DNA of 64,000 nucleotides from Azospirillaceae bacterium (GTDB lineage Bacteria > Pseudomonadota > Alphaproteobacteria > Azospirillales > Azospirillaceae). The stretch spans positions 16,866 through 80,865 of the forward strand of contig JARLIO010000031.1 of assembly GCA_031291675.1 (NCBI GenBank). Direction: 5' to 3'. This document shows, piece by piece, positions 1 to 11,033 of the stretch. The notes below the pieces were generated by a model, which made no database searches, was not told the origin of the DNA, and saw only the letters and a program-made list of their open reading frames with translations. Positions within the stretch are counted from its first letter, which is position 1. Each line of letters opens with the position of its first letter. The position numbers and the translations under genes were made by a program.

Positions 1-9
1 CCGGGTTGA

Positions 10-840
10 TCAGTCGGCGGCGGACCGGCGGCGCCACAGTATGCGCCCGACCAGTACCGCCGTGGTGAGAAGGGTCAGTACGACGGACGCCGCGGCGACC
101 GCCGGATCGATATTGTCCCGCAGGCCCATCCACATCAGGCGGGGCAGGGTTACCGCGTGGATCGAGGTGATGAACAATGTCACCGCCGTCTCGTCCCAGG
201 ACTGGACGAAGCACATCACCCAGATACCGCCGAGCGCGAAGCGGATGTTGGGCAGGATCACCAGAAAAGCGCGTTGGCCCAGGCTGGCACCGAAGCTGCG
301 CGCCGCCAGATCGATCCGGCGATCGATGCCGGCCAGTGCCACCAGCACCATGACCACCGCGGCGGGGACGTTCAGCACGGTATGGGCCAGCACCACCCCG
401 GCCTCGGTATCAAAGCCGATCATGGTCTGGAACTGGGACATCCCGGTCAGCAGGAAATAGAGCACCATCGCCGAGACCACGGGCGGCACCACCATCGGCA
501 ACAGCACAAAGCCGATCAGAACCGGCGCGCCGCGCGGCCGCAGCAGCCACAGCCCGAGGCCGAACAGCGTCGCCAGCGCCACCGCCAGCGTGCTCGACGC
601 CAGGGCGATGCGCAGGCTGACCAGGGTCGCGTCGCGCCACGCCGGATCCGTGACCAGGGTCGCATAATGGCGCAGGCTGAGATGGCCGTTCGGCATCGAC
701 AGGAAGCGGTTGGGCGTCAGCGAGATCGGCACCACGGCGATCAGCGGGGCCAGCAGGAAGGCGGCGGTCAGGACGGCCAGGGTGACCGCGACCGGGCCGG
801 GGCGGTAGGAGCGGATCGGCGGCGAGGGCTCGGACGTCAT
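10..840 (-). CDS. ABC transporter permease, PotC-like
   Basis: Inner-membrane permease of a binding-protein-dependent importer of the spermidine/putrescine (PotC) class. The 276-residue protein has about six hydrophobic segments and the family EAA-loop region (ARSFGASLGQRAFLVILPNI) near residue 190. I chose the ATG at 840, which lies 4 nt after the stop of the partner permease; an in-frame extension back to 972 would overlap that gene and is low-complexity. It is the last gene of a four-gene minus-strand operon (ATPase, binding protein, two permeases). The substrate cannot be read from sequence: polyamines are the family norm, but relatives carry many small organic cations and acids. Confidence 0.9.
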   Translation of the reverse strand: MTSEPSPPIRSYRPGPVAVTLAVLTAAFLLAPLIAVVPISLTPNRFLSMPNGHLSLRHYATLVTDPAWRDATLVSLRIALASSTLAVALATLFGLGLWLLRPRGAPVLIGFVLLPMVVPPVVSAMVLYFLLTGMSQFQTMIGFDTEAGVVLAHTVLNVPAAVVMVLVALAGIDRRIDLAARSFGASLGQRAFLVILPNIRFALGGIWVMCFVQSWDETAVTLFITSIHAVTLPRLMWMGLRDNIDPAVAAASVVLTLLTTAVLVGRILWRRRSAAD

Positions 841-844
841 CGTC

Positions 845-1690
845 TTATCCCACCAGATCTTTGGGCTTGGCGAAGCGGACGAACAGGGCCAGCAGTCCGC
901 CGACGACGACAACCATCGCGACGCTGATCGCGGCGGCCAGCCCCCAGTCCGGGCTCTGGAAAATCCGGACATAGACCAGTTCGGCGACCATCACCGCGCG
1001 GCCACCGCCCAGGACGGCCGGGGTGATGAAAAAACCCAACGCGAACACCAGGACCAGCAGTGTGGCGCCGATGATGCCGGCCTGGGTCATGGGCAGGAAC
1101 ACACTCCAGAAGGTCCGCAAGCGCGACGCGCCCAGGCCGCGGGCCGCCATCAGCACCCGGTCATCGACCCGGCGCATCGACGATGCCAGCGGCAGCACCG
1201 CGACCGAGACCAGATAATGGGTCATGCCGACAATGACGCCGAATTCGTTATGCACCAGTGCCAGGGGCTGATCGAACAGCCCGAGGCTCTGGCCCCAACT
1301 GTTGATCAGGCCGCGATTGGCCAGCAGCGCCACCCAACCGAAGGCGCGGGTCAGGACCGAGATCCAGAACGGTACCAGCACGCAGAATTCCATCGCCAGC
1401 CGCTGGCGTGGCGTGCCGCGGACCCAGACATAGGCCATGATATAGGCCAGGGTGACCGCGATGGCCGTGACCACCAGGCAGATGCGGGTGGTGCGGACAA
1501 ACACCGAGATCACCAGCGCGTCGCTGACCAGCGCGCCATAGTGATCGAAGCCGAACCGCGGCAGCGTGACGCTCCAGCGGGCAACGCCCAGGAACGGGAT
1601 GACATAGGCCAGGACCAGGAGGAGGGGCAGCGGTGCGATCAACAACGCGCGCTGCAGGCGGCCCGGGGCGGCCTTCAGGGCTGTGGACAT
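845..1690 (-). CDS. ABC transporter permease, PotB-like
   Basis: First permease of the polyamine-type importer, 281 residues with about six membrane-spanning segments. The EAA-type loop (AARGLGASRLRTFWSVFLPM) lies near residue 185 and docks the ATPase. It sits between the binding-protein gene (26 nt upstream) and the second permease (4 nt downstream), so it is translated as part of one transcript. Length and topology are normal for PotB/PotH. Function by family is confident; the transported compound is not. Confidence 0.9.
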   Translation of the reverse strand: MSTALKAAPGRLQRALLIAPLPLLLVLAYVIPFLGVARWSVTLPRFGFDHYGALVSDALVISVFVRTTRICLVVTAIAVTLAYIMAYVWVRGTPRQRLAMEFCVLVPFWISVLTRAFGWVALLANRGLINSWGQSLGLFDQPLALVHNEFGVIVGMTHYLVSVAVLPLASSMRRVDDRVLMAARGLGASRLRTFWSVFLPMTQAGIIGATLLVLVFALGFFITPAVLGGGRAVMVAELVYVRIFQSPDWGLAAAISVAMVVVVGGLLALFVRFAKPKDLVG

Positions 1691-1715
1691 GATGCTCCCT
1701 CCTCCGGTCGGGCGA

Positions 1716-2831
1716 TCAGGCGGAGATCAGCCGGGTGTAGGCGTCGAGCGCCTCGGAGTAGTGGGCGGCGTACCAGCCCATATCCATCGCGATCTGTTTG
1801 GCGGCGTTGGCCGGGTCGGCACAGTTGAGCCGGCGCTTGTCGGCGGGAATCAGCGCGTCGGCGGCGGGATTGGCCGGGCCCTGGCCCAGCATGTCGAACA
1901 TCACCAGTTGCTGTTTCGGGTCCTGGGCGGAGGCGATGAATTTCATCGCGGCATCCTTGCCCACGGGATTGTTCTTGATCACGGCCATGCCGCCCGGGGT
2001 CAGGATGCCCTGGTCCCAGATATATTTGACGCTGCCGTCGGAATCCTTTTCGATCAGACCGGCGCGGGTCGACCAGACCAGAGCCATCGAGGCCTCGCCG
2101 GACAGCAGGACGTTCTGGCTTTCCGCGCCGCCCCCCCAGAACGAGACGATATTGTCCTTGAACGCCTTGATCTTGGCATGGGCCCGGTCGAGATCGAGGG
2201 GATAGAGCTTGTCCGGCGCGACGCCATCGGCCAACAGCGCCGCTTCCCACATCCCGGCGCCCCATTTGTACAGGGACCGCTTGCCCGGGAACTTCTTGAC
2301 GTCGAAGAAGTCGGCCATGCTGGTCGGCGCCTTGTCGCCGAACTTGGTCGAATCATAGGCGATGACATAGCTGTAGAAATAGGTCGCGACCTCATAGTCC
2401 CAGACAAAACCGGGGCGCACTTTGGTCTTGTCGACGACCGCATAGTCGATCGGTTCGAGCATGCCCTGCTTGCCCAGCGTGATGGCCGAGTAGGGATCGG
2501 CATCAACGACGTCCCAGGTCGGCTTGCCGCTCTTGAACTGGGCGATCAGGGCGCCTTCGGTCGGGCCGGTGCCGTCCTGCTTGACGGTGATCCCCGTGGC
2601 GTTGGCAAAGGGCACGCCAAAGGCCGTATCATAGGCCTTGGACGCGTCGCCGCCCCAATTGACGAACACCATCTCGCTGCCGGCGGCCTCGGCCGTGGGC
2701 ATGCGCAGGGCCAGCGGGGCTCCGGCCGCGACAAGGCCGGCGATCCGCAGGAAATCGCGCCGGGGCAGGGTCCCGGCTTTGACCTGGGTGACCAGACGTC
2801 CCAGGCAGTCTTCGAGGAATTTCGCGTCCAT
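1716..2831 (-). CDS. Extracellular solute-binding protein with Tat signal (PotD-like)
   Basis: Periplasmic solute receptor of the importer, 371 residues, PotD/Fbp-like type 2 binding fold (MVFVNWGGDASKAYDTAF follows the leader). A twin-arginine signal is visible at residues 24-29 (RRDFLR), followed by a hydrophobic stretch and an AEA-AG cleavage region near residue 48, so the protein is probably exported folded. The start ATG at 2831 is preceded by GGAGA at a good distance; an ATG six codons upstream lacks this. The gene lies between the ATPase gene and the two permease genes. Confidence 0.9.
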   Translation of the reverse strand: MDAKFLEDCLGRLVTQVKAGTLPRRDFLRIAGLVAAGAPLALRMPTAEAAGSEMVFVNWGGDASKAYDTAFGVPFANATGITVKQDGTGPTEGALIAQFKSGKPTWDVVDADPYSAITLGKQGMLEPIDYAVVDKTKVRPGFVWDYEVATYFYSYVIAYDSTKFGDKAPTSMADFFDVKKFPGKRSLYKWGAGMWEAALLADGVAPDKLYPLDLDRAHAKIKAFKDNIVSFWGGGAESQNVLLSGEASMALVWSTRAGLIEKDSDGSVKYIWDQGILTPGGMAVIKNNPVGKDAAMKFIASAQDPKQQLVMFDMLGQGPANPAADALIPADKRRLNCADPANAAKQIAMDMGWYAAHYSEALDAYTRLISA

Positions 2832-2905
2832 GAGGTTCTCCGTCGGCAAGAGCGGTCGTCAAAGGGCGGGCGTCACAAAACGGTCAGCGGATCGGCGAAG
2901 GGCGG

Positions 2906-4009
2906 TCAGCCTGTCGCCGCGGGAAGCACAAAGCCGTCGGCGGCATTCCAGGTGAACAGCAGCGGCGCGCCGGCGGCGCTGGAGGCCAGGGGCAGCAATG
3001 TCGAGACCGGGATGCTGAGCCGGATGCCGCCCGTGGTTTCCAGGGCCAGCACGGTTGTCGAGCCGAGATAGGTGCGTTCCACCACCCGGACCGCGACCGC
3101 GTTGTCGCCGGGCTCCAGGGCCGCATCCGGGGCCAGCAATCGCACATGTTCCGGCCGGACCGCGACCGAGGCGGGACGCCCGGGCGCCCCGTCGACGTGG
3201 GGAGCGGCCAGCCGCCGGCCCTCGCAGCAACCGACGACGAAGGCGCCGTCGACGACCGCCTGATCAAGCGGCAGGATATGGATTTCGCCCAGGAATTCGG
3301 CGGTGAACCGGTCGACTGGCCGTTCCCAGATTTCGCGGGGTGTGCCGGCCTGAAGCAGGCGGCCGTGATCAAAGATCGCCATTCGGGTCGACAGCCGCAA
3401 CGCCTCGGACTGATCATGGGTGACGAACACGAAGGTCGTGCCGAAATCACGGTGGAGGCGCTTGACCTCGTCCTGCATCGCCTCCCGCAGATTCTTGTCG
3501 AGCGCCGAAAAAGGCTCGTCGAGCAGGACGACCTCGGGTTCGAACACCAGGGCCCGGGCCAGGGCAACGCGCTGCTGCTGTCCGCCGGACAGCCGGGCCG
3601 GGCGCTTGCTCTCATGGCCGCTCAGGCCGACCAGGTCGATCATGTCGCCGACGCGCCGGCGGATCTCGGCCGCGGGACGGCGCCGCACCCGCAGCGGGAA
3701 GGCAATATTGTCGGCGACGCTCATATGCGGGAACAGGGCATAGCCCTGGAACAGCATGCCGAATGACCGCTGCTCGGCGGGGCGCCGGGTGATGTCGCGC
3801 CCGTCCATCAGGATCTGGCCCCGGGTCGCCTGCTCGAACCCGGCCAGGATCATCAGAAAGGTCGTCTTGCCGGATCCCGATGGCCCCAGCAGCGTGACGA
3901 ACTCACCGCGGCCGATCTCCAGCGAGACGTCCTTCAGCGCCGGGAACGGGCCATAATTCTTGGCGATCCCGATGGCTTTGATCTCTCCCGCGTGGCCGTG
4001 CTGCGACAT
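2906..4009 (-). CDS. ABC transporter ATP-binding protein, PotA-like
   Basis: ATPase of the importer, 367 residues. Walker A (GPSGSGKTT) lies near residue 42, the signature LSGGQQQRVALARAL near 140, Walker B (VVLLDEPFSALD) near 160 and the H-loop (VTHDQSEA) near 195. The C-terminal third is a TOBE-type regulatory domain, as in PotA/MalK. It is the first gene of the minus-strand importer operon. The 139 nt upstream, ending at the LysR gene, are AT-rich for this genome and are the likely promoter region. Confidence 0.92.
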   Translation of the reverse strand: MSQHGHAGEIKAIGIAKNYGPFPALKDVSLEIGRGEFVTLLGPSGSGKTTFLMILAGFEQATRGQILMDGRDITRRPAEQRSFGMLFQGYALFPHMSVADNIAFPLRVRRRPAAEIRRRVGDMIDLVGLSGHESKRPARLSGGQQQRVALARALVFEPEVVLLDEPFSALDKNLREAMQDEVKRLHRDFGTTFVFVTHDQSEALRLSTRMAIFDHGRLLQAGTPREIWERPVDRFTAEFLGEIHILPLDQAVVDGAFVVGCCEGRRLAAPHVDGAPGRPASVAVRPEHVRLLAPDAALEPGDNAVAVRVVERTYLGSTTVLALETTGGIRLSIPVSTLLPLASSAAGAPLLFTWNAADGFVLPAATG

Positions 4010-4148
4010 CCTGTCTCGATTCCCCTGCCTCTGGGAAGCGACGATAAGTGCGCCGTTTTCTCACGACAAATGATTTATTTTCCCGTTTTAACAAATGGAT
4101 TTCACCACAAAAGATTTGCCTACGGTTTCAGCAAGAGAAGTTCAAGGC

Positions 4149-5060
4149 CTAGGCACGGGTTGGCGCCGAATTCATCGAACCGAAGTCACGCCGCAGCCAG
4201 TCCATGAAGGCAATGACGAGAGGAGCGGCCACTTTCTTGGGCGAAGTGACAAGATAGTAGGCGCGGACCGAACGAACGGAAATATCGAAGGGCCGCACCA
4301 GCAGGCCCTCGGCCAGCGCCCGGCCGCAGGTCAGTTCGTCGCCGATCGCGATGCCCTGGCCGGTGCTGGCGGCGGCCAGCACCAGATTGAGGTCGGCAAA
4401 CACGATACCGCGTTCGACCCGGGGCGCCTTGATCCGCGCGGCGGCCGACCAGCGCTGCCAGTCATCGAAATCGACGAGATGGAGCAGCGGGTGCGCCAGC
4501 AATTCCGACGGATCGGTAAAGCCGCCGACCCGGTTGAGAAAAGCGGGACTGCACAGGGGCGTCAGCTCGACGGTACCTGCCAGCTCCACGGTGTAATCCG
4601 GCCATTGGCCGGTGCCGAAGGCGATGAACAGGTCGACATCGTCGCCTTCGACCTCGTCGGGGCGCCGTGGTGTGACGATGCGCAACACCGCGTCGGGATA
4701 AAGGTCACGGAAGGCGCCGATCTTGGGGCACAACCATAATGATCCCAGGCCCGCGGTGCAACTGACCGTCAAGGTGCCGCCGAGATGGCCTTCGCGGTGC
4801 CCGGTCGCGGCCTGATCCAGCAGGTCGAGCGCCTTGCGGACATCGTCGGCGTAACGCCGCCCGCGCACCGTCAGCCGGGCCCCTTTGCCGGCCCGCTCGA
4901 CCAGGGCGAAGCCGACTTCCGCCTCCAGGGCGCGCAACTGGTGACTGACGGCGCTGCGGGTCAGGTTGAGTTCGTCGGCCGCCTGCCACACCGTGCCATA
5001 GCGGGCGAAGGCATCAAGGGCGCGCAGCGCCTGCGTCGACGGAATTCGCATTGTCACCAT
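4149..5060 (-). CDS. LysR-family transcriptional regulator, GcvA-like
   Basis: DNA-binding regulator of 303 residues. The N-terminal winged helix-turn-helix (residues about 10-65, LTRSAVSHQLRALEAEVGFALVER) and the C-terminal periplasmic-binding-like effector domain have the GcvA-type layout. It lies between the importer operon and a 2-hydroxyacid dehydrogenase, all on the same strand, so it may control either. The ATG at 5060 is used; an internal ATG three codons later (5051) is equally possible. The effector is unknown. Confidence 0.88.
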   Translation of the reverse strand: MVTMRIPSTQALRALDAFARYGTVWQAADELNLTRSAVSHQLRALEAEVGFALVERAGKGARLTVRGRRYADDVRKALDLLDQAATGHREGHLGGTLTVSCTAGLGSLWLCPKIGAFRDLYPDAVLRIVTPRRPDEVEGDDVDLFIAFGTGQWPDYTVELAGTVELTPLCSPAFLNRVGGFTDPSELLAHPLLHLVDFDDWQRWSAAARIKAPRVERGIVFADLNLVLAAASTGQGIAIGDELTCGRALAEGLLVRPFDISVRSVRAYYLVTSPKKVAAPLVIAFMDWLRRDFGSMNSAPTRA

Positions 5061-5116
5061 CCCTGAACCAAGGGGCTTCGGATAAAGGGGCCTCGGACAA
5101 CAGCGGCCGGCCGGCC

Positions 5117-6052
5117 TCAGTAACCATGGTCGCGGAAAATCGGGTCGAGCACCGGTTCGCCGGCCGCGATGCGGCGGACCTGGTCGGTGATCTGCGCGAC
5201 GATGGTATCGGTCGGGGCGTCGGCGGCATCATGCGGTGACACCAGAATGCGCTCATGCGCCCAGAAGGGATGGTCTGCCGGCAGGGGTTCCTGCGCGAAG
5301 ACGTCGATGGCCGCGCCGCCGAGATGGTCCCGGTCCAGGGCCGCCAGCAGTGCGCCCTCGTCGAGTTGCTCGCCACGGCCGGCGTGGATCAGGATCGCTC
5401 CTTGCGGCATGGCGGCAAACAGCGCGTCGCCCAGGATCCCGCGTGTCTCCCGGGTCAAGGGCAACAGATTGATCAGCACGTCGCTGGCCGCGGCGACCCG
5501 TGTCAGCGCGCCGGGCCCGCATTCCACGGTGACGCCCGGGATGGCTTCGGCCCGGCGCGAACTGCGGGCAACGGCGCGGATCGGAAAACCCAAGGTGTGC
5601 AAAGTCCGTGCTGTCGCCTGGCCCATCAGGCCGAAGCCCAGGATCCCGACGCGGATGTGCGACGGCGCATTGACCGGCAATCGTTGCCACAGTGCCAGCC
5701 GCTGGTTTTGCCGGTGCTCGCCAAAGCGCCGGGTCCACCATAACAGGGTCCAGGCGACAAATCCGGCCATCAGGCGGGCCTGTTCGGGATCGCGGACGCG
5801 CACCACCGGGATGTCGGGCAGGCTGGGGCAGGCCAGGATGCTGTCAACGCCGGCGCCAAGCGACGACACGAATTGCAGGCCCGGATAGGCGGTGAAGGCG
5901 TCGGCCGCCGGCTCCCAGGCGATGGCAAAGCGGATGGCGGCGGGATCGTCGATCGCTTCGGGGGTCCGGATGTCGAGATCGCGAAACCGGTCACCGAAAA
6001 AAGCGGCCAGATCCAGGGAAGTCGACAAATAGACGCCGCGGGGCAGGGGCAT
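5117..6052 (-). CDS. D-2-hydroxyacid dehydrogenase, GhrA-like
   Basis: NAD(P)H-dependent reductase of the glyoxylate/hydroxypyruvate (GhrA) class, 311 residues. The Rossmann motif GILGFGLMGQ lies near residue 135. The catalytic triad of the family is present: Arg in HAGRGEQLDE, Glu in FAQEPLP and His in SPHDAAD. It probably reduces glyoxylate, hydroxypyruvate or a related 2-oxo acid in the cytoplasm. It lies upstream of the LysR gene on the same strand with a 56-nt gap, and diverges from the toxin-antitoxin pair. The exact substrate is not predictable. Confidence 0.88.
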   Translation of the reverse strand: MPLPRGVYLSTSLDLAAFFGDRFRDLDIRTPEAIDDPAAIRFAIAWEPAADAFTAYPGLQFVSSLGAGVDSILACPSLPDIPVVRVRDPEQARLMAGFVAWTLLWWTRRFGEHRQNQRLALWQRLPVNAPSHIRVGILGFGLMGQATARTLHTLGFPIRAVARSSRRAEAIPGVTVECGPGALTRVAAASDVLINLLPLTRETRGILGDALFAAMPQGAILIHAGRGEQLDEGALLAALDRDHLGGAAIDVFAQEPLPADHPFWAHERILVSPHDAADAPTDTIVAQITDQVRRIAAGEPVLDPIFRDHGY

Positions 6053-6153
6053 GGGGCTCTCCGGATCGGGATGGTTGATGGCGCGGTGCGCGCGGTGCCA
6101 TCTCTACCGATCCTCTGACGATCTGGCCACACCACAACACCGCTTGCTACGGA

Positions 6154-6175
6154 CCATATCGTTGGACCAATATGG
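6154..6175. promoter_or_regulatory. Candidate antitoxin operator (inverted repeat)
   Basis: CCATAT and ATATGG are separated by 10 nt, 35 bp before the antitoxin start. The same stretch also holds a near-direct repeat GGACCATAT / GGACCAATAT. Phd/YefM-type antitoxins usually repress their own promoter through such short palindromes. The assignment is inferred from position and symmetry only. Confidence 0.45.
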
Positions 6176-6209
6176 GTAGAAGCGAAAAATGGACCAAAGG
6201 AGCGGACCC

Positions 6210-6461
6210 ATGCGGATCAGCGTCAGCGAGGCCAAGGGCCAATTGCTTGATCTTGTGCGGCGGGCCGAAGCCGGGGAAGAGGTGATCCTGACACGGCACG
6301 GCGCTGAAGTGGTACGCCTTGTCCCCGCCGTAACCCGGCCGAGTGCCGCCCAAAGACGGCTCTTGCTAGAGGAGATGTTTGGGAAGGCTGGCGATCCCGA
6401 TGGGTTGTCCGCGGCGCGAAGTCAGGATTTTTTGTATGATGATGAAGGAATTCCGCAGTGA
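6210..6461 (+). CDS. Type II antitoxin, Phd/YefM family (VapB-like)
   Basis: 83-residue antitoxin. The N-terminal half (MRISVSEAKGQLLDLVRRAE, then a GEEVILTRHG strand-turn) is the Phd/YefM DNA-binding fold; the acidic C-terminal tail is the usual toxin-binding arm. The ATG at 6210 has AAAGGAG 8 nt upstream, better than the ATG at 6189. It overlaps the toxin gene by 4 nt (GTGA), typical for translationally coupled toxin-antitoxin pairs. It should neutralise the PIN-domain toxin and repress the operon. Confidence 0.9.
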   Translation: MRISVSEAKGQLLDLVRRAEAGEEVILTRHGAEVVRLVPAVTRPSAAQRRLLLEEMFGKAGDPDGLSAARSQDFLYDDEGIPQ

Positions 6462-6835
6462 CCGTGGTGGTCGACACCTCCGCATTGTTTGCGATCCTGT
6501 TTGGCGAATCCGAGGGGCGGCGGTGCATCACTGTGCTGGCCGAAGCCGAGCGGCCGCTGATATCGGCTGCAACCGTGGCCGAAGCCCTGATTGTCGCTGG
6601 CCGCCGCGGGCAAAGAACCGAAATGGAGCGGTTGATCGCCCGCCTGGGCGCGGAAATCATCCCAATGACCGATGGGGCCGCGGTGGCGGATGCCTATGAT
6701 CGGTGGGGCAAGGGCGTCCATCGGGCCGGCCTCAATTTTGGTGATTGCTTCGCCTATGCCTTGGCGAAGGATCGGGGCTGCCGGATTCTTTTTGTCGGTG
6801 AAGATTTCGCGCAGACAGACCTGCCCGCCGCATAG
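6458..6835 (+). CDS. PIN-domain ribonuclease toxin, VapC-like
   Basis: 125-residue PIN-domain endoribonuclease. The acidic metal-binding residues of VapC toxins are present: Asp in VVVDTSAL at the N-terminus, Glu in TVAEALIV near residue 45, and Asp in NFGDCFAYALAK near residue 95. It starts at GTG 6458, overlapping the antitoxin stop. Such toxins cut tRNA or rRNA when the antitoxin is degraded. The pair stands alone between a metabolic gene and groEL; no mobile element is visible beside it. Confidence 0.92.
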   Translation: MTVVVDTSALFAILFGESEGRRCITVLAEAERPLISAATVAEALIVAGRRGQRTEMERLIARLGAEIIPMTDGAAVADAYDRWGKGVHRAGLNFGDCFAYALAKDRGCRILFVGEDFAQTDLPAA

Positions 6836-6963
6836 CGCTGCTCGCTCTTGGCCCGGGCGTGGCGCCCCGGCATGAGGCGGCAACGATGCCGCGCCAGGAC
6901 CGGGACGCCGCGGCGATGGGGGACAGCGGCGCCCGCTCCTTTCGTCCGTCGGGTCAGGTCCGA

Positions 6964-8929
<1,966 letters not shown>

Positions 8930-8980
8930 TCCTGACTCCGTATTCAGTGACGAGTTGATGGGCGCGCGGCCCCAGCACTG

Positions 8981-9007
8981 CTAGCGCTCTCACCCATCGG
9001 CTGCTAA
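8981..9007 (-). promoter_or_regulatory. CIRCE-like HrcA operator
   Basis: Read on the minus strand: TTAGCAGCC, then 9 nt, then GAGCGCTAG. The CIRCE consensus is TTAGCACTC-N9-GAGTGCTAA, so each arm matches 7 of 9 and the spacer is exact. It lies immediately downstream of the inferred transcription start of groES, where HrcA would block transcription. Confidence 0.75.
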
Positions 9008-9017
9008 TGCGAGATGA

Positions 9018-9046
9018 AATGTAATAGAGGTTATAATTCACGTCAA
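9018..9046 (-). promoter_or_regulatory. groESL promoter (sigma70 type)
   Basis: On the minus strand TTGACG (9046-9041) and TACATT (9023-9018) are separated by 17 nt. The region is AT-rich, and the predicted start (about 9011) falls just before the CIRCE element. No separate RpoH promoter was recognised. Confidence 0.6.
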
Positions 9047-9183
9047 CTAAGGTGAAACGGAAAAATTTATACATAAATACTATGTTAAATTGTGACCTGC
9101 TGCAAATGAGCCAATCCCGGCGACCCTTTTTTCGTCTCCCTGATTTCAATCCCCGTGACGTTCCAGGCTTTCGGTTTCGTCGG

Positions 9184-9429
9184 TCAGGGGGCTTCGACGA
9201 TGTCCAGTCGATGTTCGATGCGTTCAACACGATCGGCGAGGCGGTCAAGACCGACTTGAAGCCGGGCATCAGTTTCTATCAGAGCGCCGGTTTGACGAAT
9301 AATGGTCGCTTGTCCTTGTTCCAGGGACGTCAGCCGCAGTCGCATGTCCCTCATGTCTTCGCGTATGAGCGATACATCGGCCCGAAGGGCTCGGAGGTGC
9401 TCCAGGAGCAGGTTTTCAATTTCAGCCAT
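9184..9429 (-). CDS. Small coiled-coil protein of unknown function
   Basis: 81-residue protein, strongly charged and heptad-patterned over almost its whole length (HLRALRADVSLIREDMRDMR, then LDRLADRVERIEHRLDI). It is predicted to be one long coiled coil with no signal peptide. The ATG at 9429 begins the coherent reading frame; upstream in-frame sequence runs through the tRNA and is not coding. Similar short proteins are common in alphaproteobacteria as uncharacterised families. It is transcribed toward groESL but separated from it by about 140 nt of AT-rich DNA. Confidence 0.65.
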   Translation of the reverse strand: MAEIENLLLEHLRALRADVSLIREDMRDMRLRLTSLEQGQATIIRQTGALIETDARLQVGLDRLADRVERIEHRLDIVEAP

Positions 9430-9566
9430 CGGTTCGGCTCCATCATCATCAGGGGATGATAGCCCATTGCCGCGGGGGCGTCTAATCGGACGGCCCAGCA
9501 GCCGAAGCCGCTCGTGCCCGAAGTTCGTCGATGGAAATATCGGGGCCAACCCCTTGGGAAGAATGG

Positions 9567-9638
<72 letters not shown>

Positions 9639-10103
9639 CTAACCAATATCGACCCCTCGACCACCGCGGAGACCTCCACAGCCAGTCGGCGGCGCCGCTT
9701 GTGCCATTTTGCCGTGACGCCGTCAATATCTTTGTGACAGTCATTCGACATTGGCGATCCCGGCGGTTTGACGTGGCCCGTGTGCCGGGCCAGGTTCCGT
9801 TTCCAGGGGCACGATTTGTGCCACAACGCCGCCAGGGATGCAAGCCCCGTTAAGCAATTTGGCGCGCCGCGAAATCCGGGTGTCGCACCCCGGTCACGAA
9901 AGGCCCGATCCGTCAAAAAAGGTGGCAAGAGACTGCGGCGCCTCGCCGCGTCGCGCCTTGGCCAAACAGGATCGCGACCCTACATCATGACGACCGGCAC
10001 GGGAAACGGGACCGTTCGTTGCGGTGCCGGGCCCCCGCGCCTCGTCTGTCCGCCCTGTTGCCTGCCGTTCCCGGTCCGCCTCAAGATCAAGTTTGTTGCC
10101 ACC
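9639..10103. other. 465-nt stretch without a recognised gene
   Basis: Between tRNA-Thr and the small conserved gene. Open frames here are short, arginine/proline-rich and unlike any family I know. The DNA just upstream of the tRNA (9639-9760) presumably holds its promoter, but I see no convincing -35/-10 pair. Confidence 0.5.
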
Positions 10104-10352
10104 ATGAGCCGTCAGCCCGATTGCCGTTCCGATGATCCCGCCGGTGACGAGCCAACCACCCCGGACGGTGCGCCATCGGGTGCCACGACCCCGCGGTCAG
10201 CCGCGGCGCAGCGCCGGGAACGTCAGGCGGCGGCGCTGCGCGACAATCTGCGCAAGCGCAAGCAGCAGGCACGGGCGCGCGCCACACCGTCGGGCGGGTC
10301 GGCGGACGCGCCACAGGGTCTTCCCGATGTCGACGATAAGGGCTTGACGTGA
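10104..10352 (+). CDS. Small conserved basic protein upstream of dcd
   Basis: 82-residue protein with a low-complexity, Pro/Thr/Asp-rich first half and a basic helix (RRERQAAALRDNLRKRKQQA, about residues 36-57). Short proteins ending in this RR..AL..NLRKRK..ARAR pattern are widespread in alphaproteobacteria and uncharacterised. The ATG at 10104 is the only sensible start. A role in binding nucleic acid or ribosomes is guesswork from charge. It is probably co-oriented with, but not tightly coupled to, dcd 109 nt downstream. Confidence 0.6.
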   Translation: MSRQPDCRSDDPAGDEPTTPDGAPSGATTPRSAAAQRRERQAAALRDNLRKRKQQARARATPSGGSADAPQGLPDVDDKGLT

Positions 10353-10461
10353 GCCGGGCGGGCCTTGAGCCGTTCGGGCGAACAGTCTACAAAACCGTTT
10401 GCCCGTGTTGTGCCCATCGCGGTTCGGGACCGCACCCTACGCCCTTGCAGGAGTATCGATA

Positions 10462-11016
10462 ATGGCGATCATGCCGGACCACTGGATTCGGGACATGGCC
10501 CAGAGCCGGGGAATGATCGAGCCCTTCGTCGAAAAGCAGAACCGCGACGGCGTGATTTCCTTTGGACTATCGTCCTATGGCTATGATGCCCGCGTTGCCG
10601 ATGAATTCAAGATCTTCACCAATGTCGACAATGCCATCGTCGACCCCAAGGCGTTTTCCGACCAGGGCTTCGTTGACCGCAAGACCGCGGTCTGCGTCAT
10701 TCCGCCCAACAGCTTTGCCCTGGCCCGCACCGTGGAGTATTTCCGGGTTCCCCGCGATATCCTGGTGATCTGCCTGGGCAAGAGCACCTATGCCCGGTGC
10801 GGCCTGATCGTCAATGTCACGCCGCTGGAGCCGGAATGGGAAGGCCATGTGACGCTCGAGATCTCGAACACGACGCCGCTGCCGGCCAAGGTCTACGCCA
10901 ATGAAGGGCTGTGCCAGTTCCTGTTCCTCAAGGGCGACGGTCCCTGTGAGACCTCGTACCGCGACCGTGCCGGCAAATATATGGGCCAGCTCGGCGTCAC
11001 GCTGCCGCGGCTTTGA
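10462..11016 (+). CDS. dcd: dCTP deaminase
   Basis: 184-residue enzyme that deaminates dCTP to dUTP for thymidylate synthesis. The diagnostic block [20 protein letters not shown] (about residues 109-128) contains the nucleotide-binding and catalytic glutamate region, followed by [14 protein letters not shown]. The ATG at 10462 has a CAGGAG ribosome site 8 nt upstream. The murA start lies 17 nt after the stop, so the two genes are probably co-transcribed. Confidence 0.96.
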   Translation: MAIMPDHWIRDMAQSRGMIEPFVEKQNRDGVISFGLSSYGYDARVADEFKIFTNVDNAIVDPKAFSDQGFVDRKTAVCVIPPNSFALARTVEYFRVPRDILVICLGKSTYARCGLIVNVTPLEPEWEGHVTLEISNTTPLPAKVYANEGLCQFLFLKGDGPCETSYRDRAGKYMGQLGVTLPRL

Positions 11017-11033
11017 TCCAGGATTAGTGAACA

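Noticed and set aside
157..927. Long plus-strand reading frame opposite the permease gene
   Set aside because: His/Gln/Arg-rich antisense shadow of a clear ABC permease; no family resemblance or ribosome site.
1683..3071. 462-codon plus-strand frame across the binding-protein gene
   Set aside because: Lies wholly opposite well-supported transporter genes; composition is typical of antisense high-GC frames.
9052..9459. Possible 135-residue gene opposite the coiled-coil protein
   Set aside because: The minus-strand frame has coherent heptads; this one has no ribosome site and a random composition.
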